Shown: positions 33,721-47,458 of the stretch, one piece after another
How the letters are laid out: each line of letters starts with the position of its first letter
Position numbering within the stretch: position 1 is the stretch's first letter
Assembly (NCBI GenBank): GCA_007115705.1
Contig: QXEO01000247.1
Coordinates: forward strand, 17,117,952 to 17,181,951
DNA from: Dactylis glomerata
Lineage: Eukaryota > Streptophyta > Magnoliopsida > Poales > Poaceae
Direction: 5' to 3'
Length of the DNA stretch: 64,000 bases
Made by a program: the position numbers and the translations under genes
Notes under the pieces: model-generated
Databases searched by the model: none
The model's input: only the letters and a program-made list of their open reading frames with translations
Told to the model about the DNA's origin: nothing

Positions 33721-34309
33721 GCTAGCCTTGCCCGTTTGGAACATATCTACTACTACTTTTTCAGCCATCCACCTTGGCTGTACAAAACCTGCTGTAATAA
33801 TACTACAAAAGACTTCCAAAGAACAAAGGCTTATTTATCAAAAAAAAATCAAATACAGAAGCACATGAGAAACCAAACCAGACAAATAATATTAGTTCAG
33901 ACACCATAGAGAAACTCAAACTCAATACTCCCCTTCAAATCCTACAAAATATGACCTAAAGCAAAGATTACTGATGCCTCCAAGTAATTTGGGCAACTAT
34001 CTTAATACAAATTTTGTTCTGAGCTGAGTTCTCACAGGCCAAGAGCTAGAACTTTGAAGCAACTGTAACACGCAATGTTTCCGTTCATCCGTAACAGATA
34101 AAAGGTACAGATTATTAGTTATGTTAGCGAATAATCCTAAAGAACCTATGTCACTTCATGTGTTTGATCTATCAACGAACATGGTCAGAAGGATACCCAG
34201 TGTGCATCAAAAACCAAATTCCAAATCAGCACTATACTCGTACTACAGATGTAGTCCCGCAACAAGGTACCCAAGGAAACAGCTCTAGTCAAGCAGCCGA
34301 ATACAACAC
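33721..34309 (-). other. NRPB2 3' flank, probable 3' UTR
   Basis: AT-rich sequence directly downstream of the NRPB2 stop on the minus strand. I see no coding potential. The transcript end cannot be placed from sequence alone. Confidence 0.4.
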
Positions 34310-37300
34310 TCAAGCCCAACGTTTCTTCTCCTTCCCAGGCTTGATCTCCTGGGTGAGCATCCTGGGAGCAATTGCCATCGACATGAGCTCCTGGAAAAGG
34401 AGCTTACATGCGTACGGTATATGGACCTGTGCAAGAACAGAAACAGTATGATTGCTTGCTCTGGCAAAGCATGCTAAGGAAGGTAGCTCAAGGGGCTTAT
34501 TGGAAGAATTAGTATTCATGTCAAATATGAACTAAAGAGGCCCTAGGTTCAGAGCCTAATAATGTTCTACTTACCTGGACAATGTCAGTCTTGTTCTTGC
34601 AACCTCTGCACTCAAAGGAATTCTTCTTGAGATTGGCAATTGCAATGAGTCCGCACTTCTCACACACATGTACTCTATAAGCATCGCTCTGGTCAAATAA
34701 CCGTTCCTTCAAGAAAAATGCAGCGCCATGAGCAATCATGCAATCACGCTCCATTTCTCCAAAACGGAGACCACCATCACGGGAGCGCCCCTCTGCTGGC
34801 TGCCTGGTCAGTATCTGGACAGGACCACGACCTCTAGAGTGAATTTTGTCATCCACCATGTGCTTGAGTCTCTGGTAGTAAGTTGGACCTAGGAAGATCA
34901 TTGCAGTTAATTTTCTTCCAGTGTGACCATTGTACATGGTCTCAAATCCACGCATCTGATAACCACACTTGTGAAGTGCCTTACTGATATTATCCACCTG
35001 AAATGGAAATAAAAAAAGTTACAGAATCCCGCATAAATCACATAGCAACTTCAGTTTTAATGCAAGATCCACAAGTTACACTTGCTGAGATTTTTTTTTC
35101 CCTTGGGAACAATTAGAAAAGAAGAAGAATGAGCCTCCAGACAATTATACTCACAGTAACATCAGTAAAAGGAGTTGCGTCTCCTTCCTTTCCCATGTGA
35201 GCTGCGACTTTACCCATAATACACTCAATCAGCTGGCCAATAGTCATACGGGATGGAATAGCATGTGGATTCACAATGATATCAGGCGTGATGCCTTCAA
35301 TTGTCCACGGCATGTCCTCTTGTGTGTAAGTCATTCCAACAGTTCCCTTCTGACCATGCCTACTACTGAACTTATCTCCTATTTGTGGTATGCGAACCGA
35401 TCGCATTCTAACCTTGACAAATCTTAGACCATCAGCATTTGTTGTTAAGAGAACCTGCAAAAATATAACAGAATTAGGAGCTGTTTGTTTGAAATGATAA
35501 GACCACATAAGATGATAAGCAGCAGGGTGGATAGCCAAAAACAAACCTGATCCACCATTCCACTTTCACTGTGACGCAGAGAAGTACTATGATCACGCTT
35601 TGAGTATCTAGTAGCTTGCCCTTGAGCATCATCTTGTGGAATAGGAGACGTCTTTCCAATAATGACATCTTCCCCAGAGACCCTCGTTCCCTGATACATG
35701 AATTATATATACATTAGGGAGTCAGCAGCACAGTTGTGTGATAAAGATAATCCTACAGTAATGATATCTTCTACTCACTGGTGGTGCAAGTCCGTCATCG
35801 TCTAATTTATCATAGGACCCATGGCGCATACCCTACAAAGAAAAACACATGAATATTAGCCACATAAGGACTTGGAAGAGAAAATCTGTGATGAATTCTC
35901 GAAAACATCACCATAGTGTTCTCCCTATTTGGGCGACCAAATTCCTCTTTTACAAGAGTTCCCATCTTCTTTTCCTCATCTCTGCACATGAAGTCCCAAG
36001 ATTAGACTGTAAACATTTAGGTGAACAGACTGGCCGCATAGCTTATAGTAGAACATGCTGAAATGCCAACTGTGTACCTGTAAGAGCGGAAAAATAGTGA
36101 TCTGAAGAACCCACGATCTATTGAAGACTGGTTCATAATAACCGAATCTTCTTGGTTATATCCAGAGTAGCATGCAATAGCAACAATCGCATTCTTCACA
36201 AACCACAAAAGCAAGATATTAATAATTACATAAAATGGAGAAGGAGATTCAAAATACATATAAAAAGCAAACAAAATTCCCCAAGTTAAGATTGTTCACT
36301 TACAATGCCAGCGGGTAACTGCCTGAAGTGCAAATGCTCCATAGCACGAGTAGTAACAAGAGGCTTTTGTGGGTAGTACAGAACATAGGCCAACGTGTCC
36401 TGAATCCAAATGGTGGGTGATGAAGGTTCAAACCAAAACCATGAAACCAAGATACCGAGACAGATGACACACTCACCATTCTTAACTGATAGTTCGTAAC
36501 ATAGATTCCCATAGCTTGCTTTCCCATAGCAGACTGATATGTATTACGAGGTGACTGTACAAGGAAATGAATTAGATATGCATAAAAGAAGATGCAGTGC
36601 ATAGCATTTTATAAGGGGATGAGTCACCTGGTTGTGATCAGGAAAAGGAATAATCGATGCGCACACACCAAGGATCAGCGAAGGGTGAATCTCACAGTGT
36701 GTATAAGTCGCAGTTACAACTTCCTGAAATTTTAATTTATAGGCATTATTACTAGCAGAACATGAATCTAGGATGACAGAAATGCCTTGGCATATAGAAA
36801 TGGAAATAGAACGAGACAACGGAGATGTTTCATGTGAAGGAATGCCAGTAGAATGGAGACCCTGGGTACTTCCATGGCGAACAGAACTGACTTACGGGTA
36901 TAGTCATAGAGATCATAGTAGTCTCTTCCTCTTCAGTATCTATGTACTCTATAAAACCTTTAGCAACCAAGTCGTGCCAACCTTCATCAGGAGTCTCCTG
37001 GATAACCAAAAAGTAGGATATAAATAGGAGCATATGAGAACACATACATATGCATGCAATCCAAATTTCAATAACAAGTAGCATAAAGTAGAGCATATCA
37101 TACTCTTTGCTGCAGTGCTCGAATATGTTGCTTCTTAATGAGAAGCCTCTGGTTTTCAACAATGAAGAGTGGACGACTGCAACGCCCATAATCCGTATAG
37201 AGTCGAAGTTCTTTAAGACGAATATCACGGACCACACCAACTTCAGTGTTGACATCAATCTGAAAATCGACATTATTCACCATTAAATGTTGAGACCTGA

Positions 37301-40300
37301 ATGTCCTTGGAAATCACGTACGAACAACAAATGGCTTTCTTAACCCGTCATATGCTAGAGAAATTCTAGAAAAAATTAGATGTCCATGTTTACCTGACTG
37401 CACAAAATGATATTTACTTTACACTGTAAGTTTATAACAGGCTAAATTAGAACTGTGTATGAAAGGGTAGCAATAAAACCACATCGGTTTTGCTAACGAA
37501 GTGCTTTTAATCCGTTACATATACACATTATGCAGATAATATCTGGTTTTCAATACTCTATCCATTCTACTACATTGCCAGCAGCTTTTGACTTGGAACA
37601 GGCAAAAGCAGGGCACAAACCTGTCTTCTCAAACGCCGAAGTGTCTTCACCAATAGGTCAGGATTCCTATGAATTCCAACCCAACAACCATTAACAAAAA
37701 TTTTAGCAGCTTGAGGAATGACTGCAGGTGATATCTCCTGTTAAAATGAATCCAGAACCAAATCAGTAACTGTTGTAACTGGTACTAAATGACACAAAAA
37801 CCATAACCTTAAGATTTGGTATGATGAAGTTAATGCATGCGGATAAATTGACAAGGAGATAAAGCAAACCTCAAAATTTTCTGTGCCCCACTCTTCCAAA
37901 AATTCCAAAATAGGATTTGCGGCAGAACCAACAGTGATATAGACCATCAAGGCAAGATTTTTCACCAAGCCACAAGCCTGAGTACAAGGTATATGGAATT
38001 TAAACCATCAACCGACTCCTTAAAACATTACAAAATTATTTCAGTGACTTACTTGCCCTTCGGGTGTTTCAGCAGGACACATCATTCCCCAATGAGAATT
38101 ATGAAGTTGGCGAGGTTTTGCCAGTTTCCCTATCAATAAGATATTAAGATCAACTACCCTACGAAAATCAAATTTCAACGGAGGAAATGTATAAAAAAGG
38201 TGAGTTATATCAACCTTCACGCCCAATAGGAGAGTTCAGCCTCCGCAGATGTGATAATGTAGAAGCATAGGTAAGCCGATTGAGCACCTTGGTGCCAAAA
38301 GAAGAGGAACACAAAGATGATGTATTAGAACATTTGTTTGCCAAACCAAGTTGAAGTAGTAAGGAATGCACGTGAAAGTGATCATAAAGTACACACCTGA
38401 GACACACCAGCTCTTGTACCAGCTTGGTTAGCCTGTCCCCAGTTTCCCGTAGCAAGGGAATACTTTAATCCACTAGTAATGGTTTTCGCTTTGATGGCAA
38501 ATTGCAAATTAACTTCCTTCCCATTATCGACACACTGGGTTCAACGAAACATAGCAGTTAATAATTATCAGGATTGTGTAAAAGACAGAGCATGGTCATT
38601 TAGGCAAAGGGTGGGACCTTCTGAACATATGACCTCACATCCCTAGTCAATTTCCTGAAAAGCTGATTTTGCAAGGAAAGAATAATACATTAAGTTCCCA
38701 ACTAAAGAAAAAAAGAAGATTTAAACACACTTAAATCAGCTAACATATTGCAACTAACCATTCTGAACAGTCCTCCAAGCAATGGACCTGCAAGGTCCAG
38801 CCTTTTGTTACCATAATGATCTCTGTCATCTTCAGCTCTTCGACCAAGAGCACACATCAATAGGCGGTGAATAATATACCTGCACAATGAGTATAGGCGA
38901 TTATCTGCTTTCACCCAAGCTACAGGATAGCATGCAAACTTGTCAATTGATAAAAGACTAACGTGCAGTTTGGAACACATACCCAAAGTAGTATGCCTTT
39001 TTAGTTTCACAAAATTCGCCTACACCAACATGGGGCAACATTTCCTTTTGAAGTATTTCTTTGGCATACCTAAGAAGTCGACAAGGTGAGCACTCAAAAG
39101 TTACAATTTAATCATCTAAATAGAGAGTTAATTCTTTGGTACAACATACTTGATCCTTTTTTCTCTGGTTACACCAACTGTAGCACCACGCTTTCCAATG
39201 TAGTCCAGAGCAACCTACAAAGAGGTTTATCAAAGCTTTACACATATTAAACAGAGACAATGTAGCAAGTCATACATAACTACTTAAGTTCCGATCAAAG
39301 CCCAATTTATCAAGTGCCCAAGTAAGAAGAAATTTTAGTTTCATGACATAAATTCGAGTTTATGTGTTTTCAATTCAAGTAAAAGAGAACAATTTTGTTC
39401 CGCTTATCAAATAGCGAAAGGAACATACCTGCTGATTTTGAATGACAAAAGCTTCCTCCAAAGATGGGCGTAGCAACTCCATCATTTGTGTATCGGAGAA
39501 ATCGTAACATATGTGCTCCAGGATATCTTTGTCGGCAACAAATCCTAATGCTCTGAACACAATAATGATGGGAATGTCTGCACGAATGTAGGGCAAAGTA
39601 GCACGAATATATTGACCAGATGTACCCTGCAGCATAGTTACAATTCTAAAATTAGTTCGCTCACTGCACTCTGCCACATATATGCTATATAAGAATGCAA
39701 CCACGGGCACATGGATCTATGAAGAACTATTTCGCAAAGCTTCAGTAAGTTACTGACCCCTTTTGCGCCTGCTCGGGAAAGCATCCGAACAAACATGCTA
39801 CTAGCAGGTCTATTCTGGTTCTCTGCCATTGAACGGACTTCACCCACATATGCAAACTTATTTGGTTGCCTCTTCTTAAAAACATAGACATGGTTGGTGC
39901 TCATCTTCTCCTGGGCAATGAGAACCTTTTCACTACCATTGATTACAAAATATCCTCCTTGGTCATAAGGGCACTCTCCAAGTTCTGTGAGATCCTTTTC
40001 AGACTGTTGATACAGTGTGCAGTAACTAGAACGCAACATGATTGGAACCTGCAGGAGGAAAAAATGTTGATAATCAAACAATACAAACAGCACATACTAT
40101 AAGCATGTATAAAGTTGGTGACCACAACACCTTCCCAATGAAGACTTTTGGGTACTGCGCAGTTTCCGTAACTTCTTCACAGTCATGTCCCTTCTTAACA
40201 ACTCTGTACGATACATCAACATAAAGTGGTGCTGAGTATGTCAGATTTCTGAGCCTTGCTGATTTGGGGAATAAGGTGGCGGTTTCTCCATCAGCTTCAG

Positions 40301-41983
40301 TCATCATTGGCTTGCTCAGATAGATTTGACCAAAGCTAATCTTGTGGAGTGTCTAGAGAAGAATCAATACCATCATAAGTGACAGCTCAAGCGAAAAGTG
40401 CATTAGCAAGGGTACACATGGTAGCACTAGCAACATTCTGAATTTGCCATGAACTTATAGAGGCCCATGTGTATATTCTTTGTTCAACAACACGAATACA
40501 TCTACACAATAGTTGGCATGTGCTTTTACAATAGAGATGTGAAGAGTGCTTACATAAGGCTTATAGCTCATCAAAACAACAAGTGAGGACTCTGATCATG
40601 CCAGTCAGATACAAAATTTCTCTACAGAACATGCGGGGCAGTTCATTCTGCATACCTAAGTGGATATAATCACTTATCACTGCTAAAAGCTTACCACATC
40701 AATGTTACTGTTCTTGTTACGATTTTAGCATGGGCAGCCCATTTAGCACATATTGTTCAGTGGACTATAAGTTGTCAAGGCATAGTCTTAACAATGACTG
40801 AACGAAGACAGCAAACAGTTCTTCATACTTATTACGAAAAGGGAACTTACCCCAGCTTCATTTCAGTTTCTACGTTACTACCCTTTAGCATAAAAAATAT
40901 CTTTATTTTGCTGGCACATTTGTGTTACTAGAAGCTAACTCAAACCAGATGTTCATTTTCACAACAGTGTGTCAAGTAAGTTAAAATGTCCTGGAAGTAC
41001 TATGTGAATACATGTTTATTCATTGGTAAATAATTATTCACTTCGAATTCTGCTCTGTTACAACAACAGAGTAATATGAATTTCCAGTACAATTCCATCA
41101 GTTTACACTGTCTCCAAACAAATAAATAACAGAAACCAATCTTGACAGTCAAAACCCTAAGCATAAACCAGCTTCATCAGAAAATCAGCTGTGCCTTTCT
41201 AGCTATCGTTATCAAGCGGTGGTAACTGAAGTGACAAAGTAATATCTGAAAACTGATTTTCTAAGCATTCCTGATGCCACACTATTATGTCCAAGCATTT
41301 AGCACCTCGTCCATAAGCAAAAGGAGCTTCAACAGCACTCTGTTCTCAACACTAGATACCAAACTATCCGACCCTTCAATATCTAAATCCCATCGAACAC
41401 CAATATCACCGTTTCTAGTTGGTCAATCAGCCCCCTAGCTAAGTAGCTAAGTACTCTCGCAAAAGTCAAAACCCTAAGCTGGTCAACCTAGTCGAGCACC
41501 GGCCAATCTAATCTGAGACCCGCCAATCAACCACGGAGACATAACCAAGGTCGCCAAACCCTAACAACCGGCCAAATCAAGAGCAGCAATGAGCAACAGA
41601 TATTTTGCTACTACGGTCGGGGGAGGGGCAACCTCGGCGAACTCGGCCTGGCGGCCGGGGTTGTGCTGCGACTCGGGGCGGATCTCGATGTCGGCGGACT
41701 CATCGACGATTTCCTGCATGGTGTTCTGGATGAACTCGTCGAAGGAGTCGAGCTGCTGGCGCACGAGGCCCTTCTCCTCGAAGTAGGCGGAGATGACGGC
41801 CCAGGCGTCCTCCTGGGTAATCTCGTCCTCGTCCCGCGCCTCCTCCGCATCCTCGTCCTCCCCGTCCCCGCCGCCGCCGTATCCCCCCTCGGCATCCTCC
41901 TCAGCTCCGTACCCCCGGTGGTGGAGCTGCTGGTGCCCTCCCATGTCCATCTCCATCCCCTCCTCGTACTCGTCGTCCTCCAT
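34310..41983 (-). CDS. NRPB2: DNA-directed RNA polymerase II second-largest subunit (NRPB2/RPB2)
   Basis: This subunit forms one half of the Pol II active cleft in the nucleus. Coding exons: 41983-41633, 40352-40131, 40048-39758, 39626-39429, 39214-39150, 39069-38983, 38879-38759, 38662-38618, 38534-38397, 38287-38215, 38129-38053, 37977-37870, 37737-37621, 37259-37104, 36997-36896, 36723-36628, 36554-36477, 36399-36304, 36193-36078, 35981-35912, 35832-35779, 35690-35547, 35454-35155, 34997-34575, 34426-34310. All have GT/AG borders and compatible phase. They sum to 3,645 nt, 1,214 residues plus stop, close to the roughly 1,190 of Arabidopsis. Motifs include AWAVISAYFEEKGLVRQQLD, HYGNKRLDLAGPLL, MMCPAETPEGQ, GYNQEDSVIMNQSSIDRGFF, GDKFSSRHGQKGT and a C-terminal zinc site (CEKCG...CRGCK). 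The acidic N-terminus is longer than in Arabidopsis. At the exon 15/16 junction about ten linker residues are missing. NRPD2 is excluded by the N-terminal match. Confidence 0.95.
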
Positions 41984-42535
41984 GCCGCAACCCTAGCTAG
42001 CGGCGCCCGGGGACGGACGGGTGGGGTGTGTCGGCTCACCGGCTCTGGAGAGGGGCGGATGGAAGGAGGAAGTGAAGAATTGGGGACGATTTTGCCGATC
42101 TGGTTCGGGCTATATTGGGGGCTCAGAGGTCGGTTTGGAGTTGGGGTGCTTGCAGCTGGGCTATACGGCCCTGGGCCTGTTTAGCATAAATAGGCCTTGT
42201 TTAGTAGTGATGGAAAGTATCTTTTTCAACTAGATGATGCCCCGCTCGTTGCTGTGGAAATATATCAATATATCTTTGAAGAATCGGTACAATAAAGGTA
42301 ATAATACACATTTAGTATGTAGGATATCAGTCAACCTAAACTTATATTGTGCTGCTAAGCACTTTGCAGAAAGTTGCAATGAATCTTATGTATATCTGTG
42401 AATTTGAAAGTTTGAAACAACACTATCCAATGTAGTACTATGAAAAAAAAATAAGTTAAACCATTGGCAGATTCTGACCCAGCCTTACAAATGGAGCCCA
42501 TTTAGTCAATATCGTACAATAGTTTGAAATATGCA
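41984..42535 (-). promoter_or_regulatory. NRPB2 5' UTR and proximal promoter region
   Basis: 41984-42180 is GC-rich and fits a 5' UTR/core promoter. Beyond about 42190 it turns AT-rich. No clear TATA box at a sensible distance is seen, which is common for housekeeping genes. Only about 550 bp separate the start codon from an inserted LINE, so upstream elements may have been displaced. Confidence 0.45.
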
Positions 42536-42581
42536 ATGCTCACTGAATTGTTTTTTTTTTTTGCGGGAAACTTAGAGAGCT

Positions 42582-45500
42582 TTATTCAGCTAAAACAGAA
42601 CCTGACCAGTCAGCCAACAAGCTAACTGTCAGGAAGTCAGGGTTACAATCGAGCCAGCTGCTCGTTCTTAACAAATTACAAGCGGTCTTAGCACAAAGAT
42701 GCGCCACATTATTAGCCGATCTAGGAATATGCTGAATGCTAAAAGCAGAAAAACTTAAAACAAGCTCTCCTAATTCATGAAGAATTGGAGCCACGGCAGA
42801 ACGAGACCCATGGCGATTATTCCAGAGATTTACCAACTCCAGACAGTCCGTCTCCAAAATCACTTTCGGATAACCTCTCAGCTTTGCAAAGATAATACCA
42901 TCTCGCACCGCCAGAGATTCAGCAACAAGGGGGTCCGTCACCCCATCATAGGGTTTACTCCACGCCCCCAAAAATGCATTATGCGAGCGTGCAACACCAC
43001 CACCGCCTCCCTTCCTATCTTCCAGAGAGATACCAGCATCAGTATTTATCTTGACCACGTCCCTATCTGGAGGACGCCATCCATAGCCCGGAAGCATAGT
43101 CTTCACAGACTTAGGAATTTCGAGCACTGCCAAAGCTTCTTTCGCCATTTTAATGGAATGAACCGGATCATACGCACCATTATCATGTGTCCAGCTATTC
43201 CGAGAATTCCAAATAGCCCACATAATGGTAATGAGTCTTGCTCTGTCTTTCACAGAGAATCTATCATCACAAAGAATGTCTTTAGCCCATGATCTAGGAT
43301 GAAGTCTCGGAAGAACAAATCCTAACCAGGCTTGAGCCTCAGACCAGAACTTCTGTGCATGATCGCATAGCAGCAACGCATGTTGCAAATCTTCGTCTGC
43401 CGCAAGGCAGATTTTACACCTTGCAATAGGAGCAATATGTCGGTGCTTCAAAGTCGACTCTACTGGCAGAATACCCCGAAGTACCCTCCACCAGAACACC
43501 CGAACTTTTGGCATGACATTCAGTTTCCACAAGGCTGACCACAAGTGTTTCTCAGAAGTTGAGGATTCAGTTATCGTCCCTTCGTCTAGAGCACGATGCT
43601 CGTTACGACTCACTAGAGCACGATACGCCGACTTCACACTGTAGTTTCCAGTCTTCTCAAGAGACCAAGCCCAACTATCATCACCTCCACCACGCCGCAA
43701 AGGGATATTAAGAATAGCATCCGCCTCCGGTGTGATAAATTTCTGTCTGACCATATCTATCTTCCAAGCACCAATATCATGATCAATCAGCTGGCCAACC
43801 AAAGTCACATTCTCACTCGGTGACCCCATTTGAACAGAAGGTTGCATCGAACGAATGCCCGGGATCCATTTATCATTCATCACCGAAACAGTAGCTCCAT
43901 CCCCAATCCGCTTCAACAAACCAAGCTGAAGCGCTTCTCTGCCAGCCACAATAGCCCTCCAAGTAGCCGAAGACCTATGAGGGACAGTGGCTTGCAAGAA
44001 ACCCGAGTTAGGGAAATACCTCCCCTTCAGAACACGATTACACAGGGCATCAGGATTAGTGATCATCCTCCAACCATGTTTGCCAAGCATTGCCAGGTTA
44101 AAAAGCTCAAGATCCCTAAAACCCATACCTCCCTTCTCCTTTGGTGCAGACAACACATCCCAAGAAACCCAATGAAGAGACCTTCTATCAAGAGAGCTAC
44201 TCCACCAGAAATTCGCAAAGCAAGACCGAATGCCTTTGCAAACCTTCTTATTCAAAAGAAAACAACTCATGCTATAGTTTGAAATGGCTTGAATCACCGT
44301 TTTCAAAAACACCTCCTTACCCGCACACGAGAGTAACCTTGCCAAACCCTGAATCTTGGACCGGATTCGGTCTTTAATATGATCAAAGGAACCACTCGTA
44401 ATGCGTCCCACTGCTGTTGGCAAACCCAAGTAGCGTTCGCTGAAAGCTTCCACCTGGATTCCCAAACACTGCTTCAGTTCTTGTCTGACAGAAACCGGGG
44501 TATTTGGACTGAAAAAATGGAACTTTTCTCTCTGTTAACACATTGTCCAGAGCACTCCCCATAAATCCTCAGAATATCATTCAGGCGGTCTCCACTCTGC
44601 ATTTTTGCACTCATGAAAATAAGACTGTCATCTGCAAATAGCAAGTGGTTGATCCACGGAGATTGAAAGCTTACTCTTATACCACGATCCACCAAAGCAC
44701 CACCAAAGTGATTTAGCAGTGCCGAAAAACCTTTTCCACACAGAAGAAATAAATAGGGTGAAATAGGGTCACCTTGTCGAAGCCCACGCGACGGTGTAAA
44801 GAAAGGTAAGAGCTCCCCATTCACACGCACTGAAAACCTTACAGAGGAAACACATTTTAGAATTAATCTCACCGTGGAGTGAGAGAAACCCAACTTTAAC
44901 ATGATGGCCTCCAAATAATGCCACTCCACACGGTCATAAGCCTTCATCATATCCAACTTGATCGCACTCACATAATTCTTTCCTTTCTTCTTCCTTCTCA
45001 TCGCATGGATACTTTCATAAGCAATAAGGATATTGTCAGTAATTAAACGCCCAGGGACAAAGGCACTTTGCTCCTCACCGATAATATCATCCAGGAAAAA
45101 ACGCAGCCTATTGGCAATGCACTTAGCACCGATTTTGTACAACACTGAGCACAAAGAAATCGGTCTATATTGAGAAATTTTCTGTGGGTTATGTACCTTC
45201 GGAATCAGGGAAATTGAGGTATCATTGAGTCCCACCGGCAGCTCACCACCATTCAGAAAATCCTTCACAGCAAGAACCACATCATCTTTTACAAGGTTCC
45301 AATGTCGCTGAAAAAACCCCGCAGTAAAACCATCAATTCCAGGAGCTTTAGATGGTGCCATTTGGAAAAGAGCCGATTTAATATCCTCTTCACAATATGG
45401 AGCATCCATCACAGAATTCATCTCCTGAGAAACCTTCGGCTGCACAAGGTCAAGCAAATCAGTCATATCTCTGTACCCTTGAGATTGGTACAGATTTTGA

Positions 45501-46705
45501 TAGAAACCTTGAACCTCAGCATGATTCTCCGCCATAGTTTCACACTTAGAGCCATCAGAGCGCTCCAAAGAATCAATCTTATTCAAGCGTTTCCGCAGAG
45601 CAGCTTGTCGGTGAAAGTATGACGTATTCCGATCACCCTCCCTAATCCAAGCAACACGGGAGCGCTGGTGCATCCAAATTTCCTCTCTATGCAAAGCCAT
45701 TCTCAGCTTTTTAACGACGGCCCATTCCTCCTCAGTTGGGCCTCGACCAGTAGAGCTTCGACGCAGCTTTTCCAATTTCTGTCTCAACTTCCGAATTGTG
45801 CGCGCCAAGCAGCCAAACTCCTGAGCACCCCAGTCAGACAACTTTCCTTGCAATGTCTACAGTGCATCAACGATCCCACTGAGGCCTCGACTCCCTACCC
45901 CCTTGGACCAATTATCAACCACAAGCCTATCATAATCAATGTGTGTCTGCCACACATTCTCATAACGGAAATGACGAACTCTATTAGCATCAGAATCTCT
46001 TTCCCTGAGAACAGCTAGCACAAAATAGTGATCTGACTCAGTAGAAACAATATGTCTCACTCGAGAATTCTCAAACCGATCAAGAAACGCAGAGTTGGCA
46101 AATGCTCTATCCAACCTTGCTTTAACATTAGCATCACCACCCCTTCGGTTGTCCCACGTATAAGCTGTACCAGACCACCCAAGATCTTGGAGCTGGCAAT
46201 CATCGATAACATCACGAAAATTCCTCATCTGCCACTCAGGACGGGCCGAATTGGAAAAGTGCTCATGAGCATACAAGGTCTCATTAAAATCCCCCATACA
46301 AAGCCAAGCTGAATGCGGAATCGAGAAAAGAGTTCTCAGAAACCTCCAGCTATGATGTCTATTCTCAGCATGAGGAGCTCCATAGAAGCCCGTAAATCTC
46401 CACGCATCCGCACTAAGATCCCGTTTCCGCACCATAACATCAATATGGCCAGAACTAAAACTTTTCAGATCAACGTCCACCTCAGCCGACCAAAAAAGGC
46501 CCACACCACCACTGAGGTCGTCGCTATCCACAGCAAAACATCCTGCAAACCCCAAAGAGCCTTGCAAATTTTTCACACGCTGCCCACTAATTTTTGTCTC
46601 CATGACGAATAGCAGCATAGGACCTTCTTGCTTCACAATATTGCGAAGCTCTCGAACGGCTTCGGGGTTCCCAAGCCCCTGGCCGTTCCACCCTAAGCAA
46701 CTCAT
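42582..46705 (-). pseudogene. LINE ORF2: AP endonuclease, reverse transcriptase, RNase H; one stop, one frameshift
   Basis: ORF2 starts MSCLGWNGQGLGN at 46705. The endonuclease (LLFVMETKISG, FTGFYGAPHAENR, CMGDFNETL) runs to an in-frame TAG at 45857-45859, after which the same frame continues. The reverse transcriptase has AFVPGRLITDNILIAYE, GLRQGDPISPYLFLL and the FADDSLIF catalytic motif. A one-base frameshift near 44515 separates it from the thumb/zf-RVT region (YLGLPTAVGR, MPKVRVFWWRVLRG, CKICLAADEDLQHALLLC). The C-terminal RNase H (KINTDAGI, LETDCLELVNLW) ends at 42582. Only two lesions in about 1,370 codons indicate a fairly recent insertion. Confidence 0.92.
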
Positions 46706-46992
46706 TGCGCCTGGCAGGGCTGCTCAACAGCCGCTGCCGAATTCTCAGAGTATGTCGGAGTGGGTTTCTTCTTCTTCGGATCACGCTCCTTGTCCTCCAC
46801 CTCCTCCACCACAGCCATCGGTGAAGCTGCAGCTGCATTACTGTATGGGACGATCCCTCTTTCTGGATTACTGCCAGCCTCACCATTATCAATTTGCATC
46901 AAACCTGCCCCTGTATTCACCTTCGGAACATACGCTTTGCGTTTATTAGCATTGACATTCTTTGGAGGCGACACCGCCTCCCTACCCGCCTG
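46702..46992 (-). pseudogene. LINE ORF1, C-terminal fragment
   Basis: The last 90 or so residues of the gag-like ORF1, Lys/Glu-rich with NANKRKAYVPK and DKERDPKKKK. Its TGA overlaps the ORF2 start in an ATGA (46702-46705), a typical coupling arrangement. The knuckle and earlier part were lost to 5' truncation at 46992. Confidence 0.75.
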
Positions 46993-47007
46993 ATGCTCAC
47001 TGAATTG

Positions 47008-47453
47008 TTTGATAGTCAATATAATACAACCATTTCATGCTATAACACACATGCTAGAAAAAAAAATGGAAATACATATCAATGATCATAATCAAATTGC
47101 ATCCATAAAAGGATGTCTCGCATGGACTCCCTCCCCCAAAAAAAAATACCTCGCATCAAATTGATCAAATGTCTTCTTAAACACATGCAATGCCTTTAGT
47201 AGTACGGAATGAAGAAACATTTAATAGATCTATATCAGTAACATGCGCCCTTACAGGAACGATGGATGCTAGCTAGGAGTCGCTACTTCACACGTCCAAC
47301 CAGAGGAGCGCTTCAGTCATGGTTGTTCTGTGCAGGTATGTGGCATTTGATACGGGAGGACCTGGACTTCCGAAATGTTGAGCGTGGCAGAGAGGCGTAT
47401 GTAGACGGATCAGAGCATGGATCTTGCGTGCAGACAGAGGGAGCATGGCTCTA
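47008..47453. other. No gene seen
   Basis: AT-rich DNA between the LINE target duplication and the LTR element. 47266-47454 is open on the plus strand but shows no known feature. It continues as 55936 onward in the pre-insertion sequence. Confidence 0.5.
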
Positions 47454-47458
47454 GCAGT

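Larger units (their letters stand above)
42551..46992 (-). mobile_element. LINE (non-LTR retrotransposon), 5'-truncated, about 4.4 kb
   Basis: Minus-strand element with its poly(A) tail seen as a T run at 42551-42562. Target duplications atgctcactgaattg (plus up to three T) are at 42536-42550 and 46993-47007. It holds the end of ORF1 and all of ORF2: endonuclease, reverse transcriptase, zinc-binding region and RNase H. The 5' end falls inside ORF1, so it was truncated on insertion. It lies upstream of NRPB2 in the same orientation. Confidence 0.95.

Noticed and set aside
34310..41983. NRPB2 as a pseudogene
   Set aside because: All 25 exons join in frame with canonical borders and no stop, and catalytic and zinc motifs are intact; the linker deletion lies in a variable region.
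41663..42184. 173-codon plus-strand open frame
   Set aside because: Antisense of NRPB2 exon 1 and its GC-rich leader.
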